Below are positions 62,520-64,000 of a stretch of 64,000 nucleotides of DNA, one piece after another. The stretch covers positions 372,001-436,000 of the forward strand of contig NZ_JBBMQQ010000004.1 in assembly GCF_038900095.1 (NCBI RefSeq). Direction: 5' to 3'. The first letter of the stretch is position 1. Each line of letters opens with the position of its first letter. This DNA is from Hoeflea sp038900095. Lineage in GTDB: Bacteria; Pseudomonadota; Alphaproteobacteria; Rhizobiales; Rhizobiaceae. Made by a program: the position numbers and the translations under genes. Under the pieces are notes generated by a model. It searched no databases. It was not told where the DNA came from and saw nothing but the letters and a program-made list of their open reading frames with translations.

Positions 62520-62765
62520 GCTTTTACGTGCTCCACGCGAAACGTGCAAAATTGGAAACCCGTTATCGATCCATTAGGGTTAACGGCTGGTAAAACTCCG
62601 AAGATTTTTGGATCCAGCCCGTCGGCAACCGCTTCCGGCAGCTGTGATCACACGCCAGACGGGAAGGGGGCGTCAAAGGTAAAGGAACTCTGACTTTGCC
62701 TTTAACCCTTGCGTTACCATGTTCCTTTACGCTTGCGGCTCAGTACAAGTACGGAGTAGCTGCGT

Positions 62766-64000
62766 ATGTCTGTTTCACCGATGACACAACCTGATGTGGA
62801 TATTGACCTTGGCCGCCTGGTAGCGGCGGTCTGGGAAAAGAGAGCGCTTGTGGCGGGGCTGACCGCTGCGGCCGCAGGGTTGGCTTTCATCGTTACCGGC
62901 ATGCTCAATCCGCTCTACAAGTCGGAAACACGGCTTCTGATCGAAACCCGCGAGCCGGTCTATTCAAGCGATCAGAACCAGCAGGCATCAGACGTCACGT
63001 TCGATGACCGCGCAGTCACCAGCCAGGTCGAGATTCTCCGTTCGACAGATCTGGTCAAGCAGGTGGCGCGCACGCTCGACCTGTCCTCACGCGAGGAATT
63101 CGATCCCGCCGCCAATCCCTCGGCCATCGGCGATCTGCTCATCATGCTCGGGCTGAAGAAGAACCCGCTCGATGTTCCCGCCGAGGAACGCATCCTCAAG
63201 GAATTTTACAAGAAGCTCGACGTTTATGCCGTGCCGGAATCGCGGGTTATCGGCATCGAGTTCTCGTCCGAAGACGCCGCACTTGCCGCAGCCGTCCCCA
63301 ATGCGCTTGTCGACGCCTACCTGGCATTCCAGTCGGGCGCAAAGCTTGAAAACAATACCGACGCCAGTGCCTGGCTTGAACCGGAAATTGCCAAGCTGCG
63401 CGAGAAGGTTCGTGAATCCGAAAGCAAGGTCGCAGAATACCGTGCCCGCACCGGCCTCCTGCTTGTCAATCAGCAGGACACCATTGCTGCCAAGCAACTC
63501 TCTGATATTTCGACTGAATTGAGCCGCGTCAGGGCCGAGCGGGCAGATTCCGAAGCCCGTGCGCAATCTGTGCGCAGTGCGCTCAAGAACGGCCAGGCCG
63601 TCGATGCTGTGTCGGATGTGCTGGATTCCCCGGTCATTCAGCGGCTGCGCGAAAGCGAAGGCAATGTCCGGGCGCAACTCGCCGATCTGTCGACGACGCT
63701 TCTGGAGGCGCATCCGCGCATGAAGGGACTGCGCGCGCAGCTGGCTGATATCGAACAGCAGATCCTCGGAGAAATCCGCAAGGTACTTTCCAGCCTCGAA
63801 AGCAATGCCAAGGTGGCGCGCATTCGCGAAGAGGAACTGACGGCCCAGCTCAACGCCTTGAAAGCCGGATCGGCCCGCGAGGGCGAGGAGGCCGTTGAAC
63901 TGCGCTCGCTCGAACGCGAAGCTGCAGCACAGAGAGAACTGCTGGAAACCTACCTGAGCCGCTACCGCGAGGCAGCGTCGCGCACCGAGCCCAAGGCCCT
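62766..64000 (+). CDS. Wzc-like polysaccharide chain-length/tyrosine-kinase protein (partial)
   Basis: This gene starts at ATG 62766 and is still open at the right edge after 411 codons. It has a first transmembrane helix (about 28-48), the Wzz/PCP domain with STDLVKQVARTLDL, and coiled-coil segments from about 200 onward rich in Glu, Leu, Arg and Ala. The window ends before any cytosolic tyrosine-kinase domain could appear, so whether it is a full Wzc or only a PCP protein cannot be said. It is divergent from the export lipoprotein across 246 bases and probably sets polymer length for the locus. Confidence 0.88.
   Translation, partial: MSVSPMTQPDVDIDLGRLVAAVWEKRALVAGLTAAAAGLAFIVTGMLNPLYKSETRLLIETREPVYSSDQNQQASDVTFDDRAVTSQVEILRSTDLVKQVARTLDLSSREEFDPAANPSAIGDLLIMLGLKKNPLDVPAEERILKEFYKKLDVYAVPESRVIGIEFSSEDAALAAAVPNALVDAYLAFQSGAKLENNTDASAWLEPEIAKLREKVRESESKVAEYRARTGLLLVNQQDTIAAKQLSDISTELSRVRAERADSEARAQSVRSALKNGQAVDAVSDVLDSPVIQRLRESEGNVRAQLADLSTTLLEAHPRMKGLRAQLADIEQQILGEIRKVLSSLESNAKVARIREEELTAQLNALKAGSAREGEEAVELRSLEREAAAQRELLETYLSRYREAASRTEPKA

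Noticed and set aside
1..64000. CRISPR arrays, insertion sequences, prophage and integrative elements
   Set aside because: No direct-repeat arrays, transposase or integrase motifs, or att duplications at tRNA-Pro were seen.

Overview
The window is about 64 kb of GC-rich, gene-dense chromosome from an alphaproteobacterium of the order Hyphomicrobiales (Rhizobiales). The gene content and order point to this: purM, CDP-alcohol phosphatidyltransferase, PerM-like permease, hdaA, ppk, ppx, then rnd and aspS; glyA, nrdR, ribD, ribE, ribH, nusB; ubiquinol-cytochrome c chaperone, DUF177, plsX, fabH, ihfA, merR; and the order-specific regulator LdtR with an L,D-transpeptidase. A marine Hoeflea-like relative is my best guess for genus, but that rests on impression rather than a search. 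There are no rRNA genes, CRISPR arrays, insertion sequences, integrases or phage genes. One tRNA gene, tRNA-Pro(GGG), is present.

Layout. 1-14.1 kb: purine synthesis (purM, cut by the left edge), phospholipid synthesis, replication-initiation control (hdaA), polyphosphate metabolism (ppk, ppx), a small YrhK protein, a cyclopropane-fatty-acid synthase relative, RNase D behind an MFS transporter, and aspartyl-tRNA synthetase with a strong terminator. 14.1-18 kb: an accessory stretch with an Ala/Lys-rich small protein, an unrecognised secreted protein, an ECF42-type sigma factor with TPR tail, its YCII/DGPF partner and a MAPEG membrane protein. 18-29.6 kb: parC, DUF3750, an EamA exporter, the N-degron transferase Bpt, an SLC13 permease with RCK_C domains, a fused indolepyruvate ferredoxin oxidoreductase, and a divergent Lrp/AsnC regulator. 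29.1-33.8 kb: RDD protein, hemB, DUF6163 protein, ldtR and the Tat-exported L,D-transpeptidase.

33.9-42.3 kb: glyA-nrdR-ribD-ribE run rightward. They are interrupted by two leftward genes (an O-antigen-ligase-like membrane protein and a DUF2161 putative nuclease) before ribH-nusB-MFS resume rightward. 42.5-50 kb: K+-independent proton pyrophosphatase, BamE, the cytochrome bc1 chaperone, DUF177, plsX-fabH, ihfA and a MerR regulator. 50-52.9 kb: a compact four-gene divergent module, with a LysR regulator plus a 67-aa partner on one arm and a large GNAT protein plus a 92-aa partner on the other. 53-57.6 kb: a TadG-like von Willebrand protein, an orphan HWE histidine kinase with a periplasmic sensor, and a nitroreductase. 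57.7-64 kb: tRNA-Pro, then a polysaccharide locus. Export lipoprotein, glycosyltransferase, initiating sugar-phosphate transferase and Wzy/O-antigen-ligase-like polymerase run leftward; a Wzc-like chain-length protein, cut by the right edge, runs rightward.

Most of the window is core metabolism and cell-envelope biology. The parts that look accessory or under-described are the LysR/GNAT module, the ECF42 cluster with its unknown secreted neighbour, the inverted insertion inside the riboflavin cluster, an AT-rich codon patch in ribD, and the TadG/HWE-kinase pair. No single locus clearly amounts to a new system. The LysR/GNAT module is the strongest candidate.
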